This document shows positions 23,405 through 32,393 of a stretch of DNA of 48,054 nucleotides, piece after piece (positions within the stretch are counted from its first letter, which is position 1; each line of letters begins with the position of its first letter). The translations under genes were made by a program, and so were the position numbers. The notes below the pieces were generated by a model. That model had not been told where the DNA came from. It was given only the letters and a program-made list of their open reading frames with translations, and searched no databases. This DNA comes from Phycisphaerae bacterium (GTDB taxonomy: Bacteria > Planctomycetota > Phycisphaerae > UBA1845 > UTPLA1), in NCBI GenBank assembly GCA_023150615.1, contig JAKLKO010000026.1:1-48054 (forward strand), in the 5' to 3' direction.

Positions 23405-25836
23405 TGGCGGAGACGATGCCGAGTGTCACGAGCGCCGAGCGGATCGAGGAACAGCTCGAGCTCGCGCGCTGGTCGAGCGGCAACGCGCTCCTGATCGGCG
23501 TGGCCGCGACCGCCGTGCTGCTCTATGTCGCGTGGTGGATGTATCGCCACGAACGGCGCGGAGACCTGCGCTGGTCGACCCGGACGGCGCTCGTGTCGTG
23601 CCGGTGGTTGGTGCTGATCCTGCTGGGGCTGATCGGACTGGAGCCGGTGCTGGCGCGGTACGTTCATCGGCGGCTCGACGCGACGACGATCGTTCTGGTC
23701 GATGCGTCGGCGAGCATGCAGATCATCGATCGCTATCGCGACGCGTCGGATGCGCGGCGCGTGGCGCAGTTCGTCGGGGAGGAAACAGTGCCGTCGGATC
23801 GGACGCGCTGGGCGCTAGCGCGGGAACTGCTCAGCTCGGAATGGCTGGCCGGGCTGGCGAGTCGCAACCGCGTGGAGGTCTTTACGTTTGCCGATCGGAC
23901 GGAGCGCATCTCGATGTCGCCGACGCCGGTTTCATCTGCGACGGGGCCGGCGGCGGGGGCGCCGGCGCTGCCTGCGGAGGCGATGGGTCGATCGACGAAT
24001 TGGGCGTCCGCCGTGCAGTCGGCGATTGATTCGCTGGGCGGCGCACCGGTCGCGGGCGTCGTGGTCGTGTCGGACGGGGCGTTCAACGCGGGCGAACCGC
24101 CGGAGGCCGCGATGCGGTACCTGAAGGCGCGGCAGGTGCCGGTGTACGCGGTGGGCGTGGGCGATCCTTCGCCACCGTTGAACGTGCGCGTGGTCGATGT
24201 CACCGCGCCGCGAACGGTTTTCAAGGGCGAGCCGTTCCAGGTCACGGCGTTCCTGTCGGCCGAGGGCGTCTCGGATCGGACGCTGACCGTGGACCTGCTG
24301 GAGCGTCGCGCGAACGAGCCCGGGCCGTCGGAGCCGCGGGCGACGCAGTCGGTTCGGGTGCGCGGCGACGGCGGAATCGATCCGGTGGTGTTCGAGCGTC
24401 GACTGGAGCGGGCGGGGGAGGCGTCGTTCGTCGTGCGGGTCCGGCCGATGGAGGACGAGTCGATTGCGGCGGACAACGCGCGGGAGACGCTTCCCGCGGT
24501 CCGGGCGTTGGATGACCAGATGCGAGTGCTGCTCGTGGGGGGCGGGCCGAGCTACGACTATCGCTTTTTGGCGCGGTTGCTGATCCGTGACAAGACGGTG
24601 GACGTGAGCTGCTGGCTCCAGTCGGCGGACGATCGCGCGGTGCGCGAGGGCGACACGGTAATCGATCACCTCCCGAGCACGCCGAAGGAACTGTTCGAGT
24701 TCGACGCGGTGCTGCTGTTCGACGTCGATCCGCGCGAGATCGATGGTCGTTGGGCGAGCCTGGCGGCGTCGCTGGTGACGGACTACGGGGGCGGGCTGCT
24801 GTACTCGGCGGGCCGGCAGCATACGACGGAGTTCATGCGCAGCACGAAGATCGCGCCGCTGGTCGAGCTGCTGCCAGTCACGGTGGACACGAACGCGGAG
24901 CTGGTGCTGAATGACCTCGGGTTGTATCAGCGGAAACCATGGCCGATCGTGGTGCCGGATGATGCGCTCACGAACCCGATCGTGCGATTGTCGGACGACG
25001 TGCTGACGAATCGGGCGATCTGGGGGCGGCTCGAGGGGATCTACTGGCATTATCCAGTGCGTCGCGAGAAGCCCGCGGCGACGGTGCTGATGCGGCACGC
25101 GAATCCGCGGATGGTGAACGCGGACGGAGCGCACGTGCTGCTGGCGACGCAGTTCGTCGGGTCGGGTCGGACGGCGTTTATTGCGACGAATGACACGTGG
25201 CGCTGGCGGCGGTCGGGCGAGACGTACTTCAACCGTTTCTGGGTGCAGATGCTGCGGTTCCTGGTGGAGGGCAAGCTGCTCGGGGCGCGGAACCGCGGGC
25301 TGATTCTGACGGACAAGGACCGGTTCGTCGTGGGCGAGTCGGTGATCGTCACGGCGCGACTGCTGGATGAGAAGTTCGGGCCGCTACGGCAGGCATCGGT
25401 CGACGCGACGGCGACGTTTGCGAACGGCGAGACGCGGACCGTGACACTGGAGCCCGTGCCGAATCGCGCGGGGTATTACCAAGGTCGGTTCATCACGGGT
25501 CGCGCGGGGACGGTGCGGCTGAGCGTGACGCTCCCGGGCCGGGGCGGTCCGGCGCTTCGGGCGGAGCGCGACGTGGTGGTGAGTCAGCCGGATGTCGAGA
25601 TGACGCAGCCGATGATGCGGCGCGAGGCGCTGCGAGAACTGGCGGAACAGACGGGCGGGCGGTACTTCGAGATCGACGAGGCCCGCGCGCTGCCCGCGGC
25701 GATCGAGCATCGGGGTCAGACGCAAGTGCTGCGTGAGCGACCGCGGCCGTTGTGGGACAACGGCTGGGTGCTCGGTCTGCTGCTGACAGTGTTGAGCGTT
25801 GAGTGGATTCTGCGACGGGCGGCGACGCTGCTATGA
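23404..25836 (+). CDS. VWA-domain membrane protein with amidotransferase-like region
   Basis: This protein of 810 residues starts at ATG 23404 within TGATG. Two N-terminal membrane helices (ALLIGVAATAVLLYVAWWMY and LVLILLGLIGLEPVLARYV) precede a VWA domain with MIDAS LVDASASMQ. The DxSxS motif and a later SDGAFN segment are both visible. A periplasmic beta-rich region and a GATase1-like section (VLLVGGGPSYDYRFLARLL; GGGLLYSAG) follow, then a C-terminal helix (GWVLGLLLTVLSVEWIL). Proteins of this plan are the standard second VWA member in planctomycete Bat clusters. The gene ends in an ATGA overlap with its downstream neighbour. Confidence 0.87.
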   Translation: MAETMPSVTSAERIEEQLELARWSSGNALLIGVAATAVLLYVAWWMYRHERRGDLRWSTRTALVSCRWLVLILLGLIGLEPVLARYVHRRLDATTIVLVDASASMQIIDRYRDASDARRVAQFVGEETVPSDRTRWALARELLSSEWLAGLASRNRVEVFTFADRTERISMSPTPVSSATGPAAGAPALPAEAMGRSTNWASAVQSAIDSLGGAPVAGVVVVSDGAFNAGEPPEAAMRYLKARQVPVYAVGVGDPSPPLNVRVVDVTAPRTVFKGEPFQVTAFLSAEGVSDRTLTVDLLERRANEPGPSEPRATQSVRVRGDGGIDPVVFERRLERAGEASFVVRVRPMEDESIAADNARETLPAVRALDDQMRVLLVGGGPSYDYRFLARLLIRDKTVDVSCWLQSADDRAVREGDTVIDHLPSTPKELFEFDAVLLFDVDPREIDGRWASLAASLVTDYGGGLLYSAGRQHTTEFMRSTKIAPLVELLPVTVDTNAELVLNDLGLYQRKPWPIVVPDDALTNPIVRLSDDVLTNRAIWGRLEGIYWHYPVRREKPAATVLMRHANPRMVNADGAHVLLATQFVGSGRTAFIATNDTWRWRRSGETYFNRFWVQMLRFLVEGKLLGARNRGLILTDKDRFVVGESVIVTARLLDEKFGPLRQASVDATATFANGETRTVTLEPVPNRAGYYQGRFITGRAGTVRLSVTLPGRGGPALRAERDVVVSQPDVEMTQPMMRREALRELAEQTGGRYFEIDEARALPAAIEHRGQTQVLRERPRPLWDNGWVLGLLLTVLSVEWILRRAATLL

Positions 25837-28043
25837 GTGCGTTTACGGCGTTTGAGCATGAGGTGCTCCGGCCGCTGCACCGGCTGGCGCGGCGTGCGCA
25901 GTGGTACGTCGTTTTGGAGGGGATCGCGACGGCGGTGTGCGTGTTCGTGGCGGCGGGGGCGTTTCAGTACGCGACGGATCGGCTGCTCCACTTGGAGATT
26001 GGCCCGCGGGCGGGTCTGCTGCTGGCGGCCGTCGCGGCGGTGTGCATCGTGCTGTGGCGAGGCGCGGTTCGGCCGATACTGTCGGGGCTGGCCATCGATT
26101 CGGTCGCGGCGGTTCTGGAGCGGCGCGAGCGCGGACTGCGCGATGCGCTCGTGAGCGCGGTGGAGTTCTGCGCATCGGCGGGCGGCGATCCGCGATTCAA
26201 CTCGCCCGGGCTGGTCGCCGAGGCGATCATGCTGGCGACGGCGAGGTTTCGATCGGTGCCGACGCGTCGGGTCCTGAACCGGCGCGGGCTGAATCGCAGC
26301 CTCGCGGGCGCGGCGCTGGCGCTGGTCGTCGTCGGAGCAGGGGCGTGGTCGGATCCCGGGGGCTTCGCGGTCTTTGTGAGCCGCAACCTGCTGCTGTCGG
26401 AGACGCCGTGGCCGTCGAACGTGCGATTTCACGTCGAGGGCTTCCGCAACCGCGCGCTGCGCTATCCGCGGGGCGATGAGTGGACGTTGCGGGTCGATGT
26501 CGAGGGCGATCTGCCGCGTCGCGGGCTTCGGATGCAGTACGAGTCGGCGTCGGGCGAGCGCGGCGAGCGCGTCATGACCGCCGTCGGCGAGCGTCAATAT
26601 CGACTGGAGTTCGGCCCGCTGGAGGACTCGCTGACGTTCGCGTTTCTGATCGGGCGGCTGGGGCTGGACGAGCGATCCGAGTCGTTTGAAGTCGTCGCGG
26701 TGGACCGGCCGGCGGCCCGCGCGCTGAGCGTCGAAGTCACGCCACCGGCGTACACTCGGCAGTCGGCGTACCGCTGGCCGGAGGGGCAGACGAGCGGCGA
26801 CGTACTCATCGGCGCGACGGTGACGTTGACGGTCACGCCGAGCAAGGCGCTTCGCGCGGCAGCAGTCCGTGGCGGCGGGACTGAGATTGCGCGCGCGCGG
26901 CGTATCGCGGATTCGCAGTGGGCCGCGACGTTCGTGCCGGCGCGGTCCGGCAGCTACGTGTTCGGGCTGACGGATGAGGAGGGCCTGGACGACTTGCACC
27001 CGGTCGCGTGCTCGATCCGGGTCGCGCGGGATCGTCCGCCGCGGGTGCGGTTGACGCTGCCCGGTGCGGGAGAGCTGGTCGTGCCGGAGGCGGTGCTGCG
27101 GACGGTGCTGGAGGCCGAAGACAACATCGGGCTTGCGTCGGCGGAGCTGGTGTGGCGCGTGGAGCGCGCGGAATCGGCGGGCGAGGCGTCCACTCGTCCG
27201 GCGACGACGCAGCCGAGCGGGGGCGTTGAGCGACTGATCGAGCTGGAGGTGAACCAGCCGCGGTTCTCGCGCGATGGCCGCTTTCCGCTGAGTGGATTGT
27301 CGCTCTCGCCCGGGGACCGGCTGACGCTGTTCGGTCGGGCGTTTGATTTCAGTCCGGCGGAACCATCGACGCGGCCGCACGCGGCCGAAGAGCGGCTGGC
27401 GAACGAGGGGCGGTCGACGATCTTCACGCTCCGCGCGGCGACCCGGGAGGAGTTGCTGGCGGAACTGGCGCGGCGCGAGTCGGAATGGCGGCAGGAGTTC
27501 GAGCACGCGATCGCGTCGCAGGAACGGATTCGCGATGACAGTCGCGCGGCGGGCGAGGGGAACGAGGCGCGGCCGGCTGGATGGACCGAGCGGCGAAGTT
27601 ATCGCGCGCTTGAGCGGCAGCAACGGCAGTTGGCCGCGCGGGTGAAGACGATCCGGACGCAGTTTCAGGGCATTCTCGCGGAGATGGAGATCAACCAGCT
27701 TTCGGGAACCGGCGTTCAGACGCGGCTGGTGCGCGGGATCATCGAGCCGATGGGACGGTTGGCATCGACGGACATGCCGGACGCTGCCGATCTGTTGCGG
27801 CAATTGGATCAGTCGCCTGACGCAGCGGTTCTTAAGCGCTTGGAACAAGCGCATGACGAGATCGTCCGAAACATGCAGAGGATCCTCGCCCGAATGCTAA
27901 AATGGGAAGGATTCAACGAGGCGGTGGGGTTGTTGCAGGAGCTGCTGAAGATGCAGCAGCAGATTCACGAGGAGACGCGGCGTCAGCTCGAGCGGCAGTT
28001 GGATGAATTGCTGGGCGAGCCGACGACGAAGCCGGGATCGTGA
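25833..28043 (+). CDS. DUF4175-like membrane protein
   Basis: This 736-residue protein has two N-terminal membrane helices (YVVLEGIATAVCVFVAAGAF and AGLLLAAVAAVCIVLWRGA). A large periplasmic part with Ig-like strands follows (ALSVEVTPPAYTRQSAYRWP is a typical segment), and then a long C-terminal coiled coil (EQAHDEIVRNMQRILARMLK and on). The helix-Ig-coil layout and the cluster context match DUF4175-type proteins; I am not certain of the family number. T-T-R/Q-P linkers occur at about 27190-27225 and at the very end (GEPTTKPGS). The ATG 25833 overlaps the previous stop by 4 nt. Confidence 0.75.
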   Translation: MSAFTAFEHEVLRPLHRLARRAQWYVVLEGIATAVCVFVAAGAFQYATDRLLHLEIGPRAGLLLAAVAAVCIVLWRGAVRPILSGLAIDSVAAVLERRERGLRDALVSAVEFCASAGGDPRFNSPGLVAEAIMLATARFRSVPTRRVLNRRGLNRSLAGAALALVVVGAGAWSDPGGFAVFVSRNLLLSETPWPSNVRFHVEGFRNRALRYPRGDEWTLRVDVEGDLPRRGLRMQYESASGERGERVMTAVGERQYRLEFGPLEDSLTFAFLIGRLGLDERSESFEVVAVDRPAARALSVEVTPPAYTRQSAYRWPEGQTSGDVLIGATVTLTVTPSKALRAAAVRGGGTEIARARRIADSQWAATFVPARSGSYVFGLTDEEGLDDLHPVACSIRVARDRPPRVRLTLPGAGELVVPEAVLRTVLEAEDNIGLASAELVWRVERAESAGEASTRPATTQPSGGVERLIELEVNQPRFSRDGRFPLSGLSLSPGDRLTLFGRAFDFSPAEPSTRPHAAEERLANEGRSTIFTLRAATREELLAELARRESEWRQEFEHAIASQERIRDDSRAAGEGNEARPAGWTERRSYRALERQQRQLAARVKTIRTQFQGILAEMEINQLSGTGVQTRLVRGIIEPMGRLASTDMPDAADLLRQLDQSPDAAVLKRLEQAHDEIVRNMQRILARMLKWEGFNEAVGLLQELLKMQQQIHEETRRQLERQLDELLGEPTTKPGS

Positions 28044-28077
28044 GCGTGGGCCGTTCGGTAGATGTAAGAGGACGATG

Positions 28078-30015
28078 ATGGAGCGATGCCTCGGCTGGAG
28101 CCTGGTCGGTGCGGTGATCGTGGCGGTCTGCGCGCTGTCGATGACCGGGTTCGCGAAGTCGGATCCGTTCGCGACGTCGCAGCCGGGTCATCGGGAACTG
28201 GAGCGACTCGCCGAGCGGCAGGGGATCGCGATCTCCCGTCTGTCGCGCCTGGAAGACCGGATGTTCCAGCTCAGCCGGGTCTTGAGCGCGTCGGAGCCGG
28301 ATCAGGCCGCGCGACTGATGAACACGCTGGGTGCGGCGCGGGGGATGCTGCTGCGTCCGCGGCTGGAGAAGATCCTCGCGGAGATGCGGGCCCTGCGGTT
28401 GTCGGATGCGGCGGACGAGCAGGCGCGGATCGTGGGCGATCTGGAGCGGCTGCTTCGGATCCTGCTGGACGAGGAGCGCGATCCGGAGGCGCGCCAGCAG
28501 GAATACGAGCGGTTGCGATTGCAGCGCGAGCAGCTCGAGCGGATCGTCAAGGAGCAGGAGGAGGAGTTGAAGGCGGCGCGGGAGGGCGCTGCGGCGGACG
28601 AGCGGATGGCGGCACTTGAGGCGCTGAAGTCCGCCGTGGAGGCGTTGCTTGGACGGCAGCGGGACGTGACGGCGCAGAGCGATGCGGCGGCGAAGGAGGG
28701 CCGCGCGGAGTCGAACGAACTTGCCGAGCGACAGGCGGAGTTGAAGAAAGAGGCCGATGCGCTGGCGGAGCAGATGAAGAAGGCGCAGGACGCGCCGACC
28801 GAGCTTCCGGCCGAGGCCGAGCGATCCGCGAAGCAGGCGTCGCAGGCGATGGGACAGGCGGGGCAGGCGCTCGAGCGGGGTACGCCGTCCGAGGCGAAGG
28901 GCGCGCAACAGGAGGCCGAAAGGCAGATCGAGAAGCTGCTGCGATTGCTCGACGAGGAAAAGAAGAAGGCGGAAGCGGCGAAGGACTTCGGCGCGCAGGC
29001 CGACGCGCAGCGCGGGACGAAGGACAGGACGCGGGCGCTGAGCCGCGACATGAAGAACGATTCGCAGCCAGAGGGTGATGCGCCGGGCGAACCATCGCCG
29101 TCGCAGCCGCCCGAACCGCCGGGCGATCCGAAGGGCGGAGAGGGTCCGCCGAAGCCGTCGGGCGAGTCGCCATCGCAGGGATCGCAGGGCGGCGGCGAGT
29201 CGCCGGGTCAGCGCTCGGTCGATGAGGCGGTGCCGCACCAGGAGAAGGCCGAGCAGAAGTTGCGAGATCGCAAGCCGGCGGACGCCGCGAAGGAGCAGCA
29301 GGCGGCGTTGGACAAGCTGCGCGAGGCGCGCGAGGCACTGGAGGATGTCCTGCAACAGCTTCGCCGGGAGCAGCAGGAGGAGCGGCTGGCGGCGCTCGAG
29401 ACACGCTTCGCGGCGATGCTCGAGAAGCAGATCGAGATCAACAAGAAGACGAACCGGCTGGATGGGGTGGAGCGCGAGAAATGGTCGCGGGCAGACCAGT
29501 TGGAGCTTGCGGAGACGGCGCAGTCGGAGGACTGGATCCGCGATGAGGCCGGCAAGGCGCTGAAGATCCTGGAGGAGGACGGAACGACCATCGTCGTGCC
29601 GCAGATGGTGCAGCAGGTCTTCGAGGACGCGGGTGCGGTGGCGCAGCGCCTGAAGGCGGCGGAGACCGGTCCGGTCGTCCGCGAGATGCAGGAGACGATC
29701 GTCGAGACGCTCGAGAGCCTGCTGGCAACGATCCGCGAGTTGCAGCGTCAGCAGGAGGAGGCGGCGGCGCAGGGCAATCAGCCGGGCGAAGAGTCGGAGA
29801 ATCCGCCGCTGGTGCCCGGCTCGGCGGAGCTGCGGCTTCTGAAGACGCTTCAGTTGCGCTTGTTGAAGACGACGCGCGAATTGGAGCAGCAGCGAATGCT
29901 GCCGGACGTGGCGTGGGAACGGGTTCAACTGCGGATCGGCGAGATCGGCAAGCGTCAGGACGACGTCGCGCGGATGGCGCTGGAGATGATGGAAGGCGAG
30001 CGCAAGCGGCCGTGA
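28078..30015 (+). CDS. Exported coiled-coil protein
   Basis: This 645-residue protein starts with a signal peptide (LGWSLVGAVIVAVCALSMTG). Almost all of it is Glu/Gln/Lys/Arg/Ala-rich coiled coil in two blocks, about 20-325 and 375-645. They are separated by a 50-residue Pro/Gly/Ser/Glu hinge (about 329-378). No catalytic motif is seen. The C-terminal coil of the preceding DUF4175-like protein and this coil probably pair or co-assemble, as adjacency suggests. ATG 28078 has AAGAGGA 5-6 nt upstream; ATG 28075 is only 2-3 nt away and less likely. It ends with CCG-TGA in a GTGA overlap with the next gene. Confidence 0.75.
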   Translation: MERCLGWSLVGAVIVAVCALSMTGFAKSDPFATSQPGHRELERLAERQGIAISRLSRLEDRMFQLSRVLSASEPDQAARLMNTLGAARGMLLRPRLEKILAEMRALRLSDAADEQARIVGDLERLLRILLDEERDPEARQQEYERLRLQREQLERIVKEQEEELKAAREGAAADERMAALEALKSAVEALLGRQRDVTAQSDAAAKEGRAESNELAERQAELKKEADALAEQMKKAQDAPTELPAEAERSAKQASQAMGQAGQALERGTPSEAKGAQQEAERQIEKLLRLLDEEKKKAEAAKDFGAQADAQRGTKDRTRALSRDMKNDSQPEGDAPGEPSPSQPPEPPGDPKGGEGPPKPSGESPSQGSQGGGESPGQRSVDEAVPHQEKAEQKLRDRKPADAAKEQQAALDKLREAREALEDVLQQLRREQQEERLAALETRFAAMLEKQIEINKKTNRLDGVEREKWSRADQLELAETAQSEDWIRDEAGKALKILEEDGTTIVVPQMVQQVFEDAGAVAQRLKAAETGPVVREMQETIVETLESLLATIRELQRQQEEAAAQGNQPGEESENPPLVPGSAELRLLKTLQLRLLKTTRELEQQRMLPDVAWERVQLRIGEIGKRQDDVARMALEMMEGERKRP

Positions 30016-31151
30016 GCAATCGGGTCGAGGACAAGCGGGTCATGTTGTGCCGCCGAGCAGTCGGCGTAGTGGCGCTCATGCTGGCGCTTCGTAATGTTGA
30101 GGCCGCGCCGGTTTTGCGCGAGGCATCGACGCAGCCGGTCCGCGTGGCGGCAACGCGGTCCGCGCCGCTGCGGCCGGTGGAAGTCGTCGAGCAGTTTGTC
30201 GCGTCGCTGAGCACTCGCGCCGGGGTGGACGCGGCGGCGCGGGAGTTTCTCCGCGCCGAATGGGAAAGGCGGAAGTCGACTGATTCTCGCGGCGAATTTC
30301 TGCCGGAGGCGCTGGCGGTCGTTGATTCGGATTTCAGGGCCGCGCTGGACCTGCAATCCGGCGGTGACAGGGCGAGGGCGATCGAGGCGTGGACGCGTTT
30401 GACCGCGCATGCCGATGCGTACGTCGCGACTGCGGCGACGTTTTTCGTGATGCACCTGCTGACGAATGAGCAACGATCGGTCGAGGCGTCGGTGCTGTTC
30501 GAGGGACTGTGCGAACGCGTGGCCGACTGGCCGCAACGGACCGTGGCTGCCGATCAACTGGCATTCCTGGGAGCGTACTCGGCGCTCGAGACGCTTCAGT
30601 ATGATCGGGCGCTGGAATTGCTGCGGGAGTTCCTGGACCGGTATCCGGAAGCGCCGGAGCGGATGCGGCAATCCGCGGAGCAGATGTTGCTGGAGCTGTC
30701 GCGGCGCGAGCCCGAGCGGCTCGGGGACGTGCACGACCTGATGCACTACGCGGCGCGGGAGATTCGGCTGGGCCGGACGCATCCGGACGTGACGGGGCGG
30801 CAGGAGCGGGCCGTGGCGCTGCTCGATGGACTCATCGAGGAGGCCGAGGATCGCGAGAACTCGCAGAACAACAGCGGCTCGGATCAAGGTCAGAATTCGC
30901 GCAATCAGCAGAATCGATCGGCCCGTCGCGGCTCGCGGCCGGCGCAGCGATCGATGCTTCCGAGCGGATCGGCCGGCGAGCCGAATCTGAACGAGGCGCG
31001 TCGCGTGCATCCGGGGGAGTCGTGGGGGAAGATGCCGGCGCGGCAGCGCGAGGAGTTGCTGCAGACGCTTCAGACGCAGTTTCCGAGTCAGTATCGCGCG
31101 CTCGTCGAGCAGTACTACCGACAATTGTCGAAGGAACCGGAATCGCCGTGA
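30012..31151 (+). CDS. Exported TPR-like helical protein
   Basis: The protein of 379 residues starts at GTG 30012, overlapping the TGA of the coiled-coil gene. ATG 30042 (369 aa, cleaner signal peptide CRRAVGVVALMLALRNVEA) is a real alternative. The body is alpha-helical with TPR-like helices (LQSGGDRARAIEAWTRLTAH; SALETLQYDRALELLREFLD). A Gln/Asn/Ser-rich linker follows, and then a conserved-looking tail, ESWGKMPARQREELLQTLQT then FPSQYRALVEQYYRQL. I recall a similar WGKxPxxxREE...FPxxYRxxxExYF tail in planctomycete proteins of such clusters, but its role is unknown. Confidence 0.7.
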   Translation: MSNRVEDKRVMLCRRAVGVVALMLALRNVEAAPVLREASTQPVRVAATRSAPLRPVEVVEQFVASLSTRAGVDAAAREFLRAEWERRKSTDSRGEFLPEALAVVDSDFRAALDLQSGGDRARAIEAWTRLTAHADAYVATAATFFVMHLLTNEQRSVEASVLFEGLCERVADWPQRTVAADQLAFLGAYSALETLQYDRALELLREFLDRYPEAPERMRQSAEQMLLELSRREPERLGDVHDLMHYAAREIRLGRTHPDVTGRQERAVALLDGLIEEAEDRENSQNNSGSDQGQNSRNQQNRSARRGSRPAQRSMLPSGSAGEPNLNEARRVHPGESWGKMPARQREELLQTLQTQFPSQYRALVEQYYRQLSKEPESP

Positions 31152-32365
31152 CGACCTGCGCGCTCGTGATGGTCGGGTTCGTCCTGGCTGGCGTGGATCG
31201 TCCCGCGCCTCCGGACAGTCCGCGCTTCAGGCTCGTGCTGGTCGATGGTGCGACGCGCGACGTGGCATCGGTTGCGTTGGGCGCCGACGAATCGTTGCGG
31301 ACATCGCCGGCATCGGACGCAGCGCTGACGGTCGATGACGTGATCGAGATTGCGCCGCTGGGCGGCATCGGCGGCGCGGAGGCCCCGGCGTTCCGCGAGG
31401 GTCCTGTGCGGACGGTGTTTTTGAGAGACGGCGGCATGCTCCGCGGCCGGATCGAGTCGGATGACGTGGTCGCGGAGGGTTTGCGATTGCGTACCGGCTG
31501 GGATGACGTGCTTCGCGTGCCGAAAGAGCATCTGGCGGCAATCCGGCTGGCGGCGGAGCGGCCGGCGATGGAGCGTGAGCTGTCGGCGCGGCGCGCGACG
31601 CGCGATGTGTCGCGCGATCTGCTGATCGTCGAGGGCGGGCAGCGGGCGACGGTGGTGCCGGGGGCGCTGGAGCGGCTGACTCCGACACGGTGGGCGTTTC
31701 GGGTTGGTGATCGCGTGCGCGAAGGTGACGTGGACCGCGTGTATGCGATCGTGTGGGCGCGGCTGGCGGGGGATGAATCGGCTGCGACGGCGCGGATGCG
31801 GCTGCGCGATGGGCAGGAGTTCGGCGGGACGATTCGAGCGATGGATGCGGACGGCGTGGTCGTGGAGCCGTCGTTCGGCGGGAGCGCGACGCTGCCGTGG
31901 GCGTGGGTCGATCGCGTGCTGCTGCGGAGCAGTCGCGTGGAGTTCCTGTCCGATCGCACGCCCGAAGCCGTCGAAAGCCGCGGAGTCTTCGGAGACCGGT
32001 GGCCGTGGCGGGCCGATGCGGGCTGGTCCGGCGGACCGTTGCGGATCGGGACGCGGCGCTTGGGGAAGGGGTTGGCGGTGCATGCGTACAGCCGGATGGA
32101 GTACGCACTCGGCCCCGGGGATTCATCGTTCGCCGCGACGATCGGCCTCGAGGGCGGCCCGGGCGAGGTCGGCTCGGTCGTGTTCCGCGTTCGCAGCGAA
32201 TCGCGCGTGCTGTTTGATAGCGGGACGGTTCGTGGAAATGACGCGGCGCGCGACATCGTCGTTCCGCTGAAAGGTGCGAAGCGTCTGATTCTGGAAGTGG
32301 ACATGGGCGACGACCTCGACCACGGCGATCGCGCGGTGTGGGGTTCGGCGCGATTGATCCGGTGA
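31148..32365 (+). CDS. Exported NPCBM-domain protein
   Basis: This 405-residue protein starts at GTG 31148 in a GTGA overlap. A short hydrophobic N-terminus (CALVMVGFVLAGV) suggests export. The middle is beta-rich with repeated segments of the kind VFLRDGGMLRGRIESDDVV and MRLRDGQEFGGTIRAMDADG. Residues about 280-405 match the NPCBM carbohydrate-binding fold: RIGTRRLGKGLAVHAYSRME, YALGPGDSSFAATIGLEGG, and a terminal LILEVDMGDDLDHGDRAVWG. NPCBM domains bind glycans, so this member could tie the cluster to a polysaccharide of the envelope. No enzyme domain is seen. Confidence 0.8.
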   Translation: MTTCALVMVGFVLAGVDRPAPPDSPRFRLVLVDGATRDVASVALGADESLRTSPASDAALTVDDVIEIAPLGGIGGAEAPAFREGPVRTVFLRDGGMLRGRIESDDVVAEGLRLRTGWDDVLRVPKEHLAAIRLAAERPAMERELSARRATRDVSRDLLIVEGGQRATVVPGALERLTPTRWAFRVGDRVREGDVDRVYAIVWARLAGDESAATARMRLRDGQEFGGTIRAMDADGVVVEPSFGGSATLPWAWVDRVLLRSSRVEFLSDRTPEAVESRGVFGDRWPWRADAGWSGGPLRIGTRRLGKGLAVHAYSRMEYALGPGDSSFAATIGLEGGPGEVGSVVFRVRSESRVLFDSGTVRGNDAARDIVVPLKGAKRLILEVDMGDDLDHGDRAVWGSARLIR

Positions 32366-32393
32366 ACGCCGTTGGGCGTTGGGAAGCTCTCGC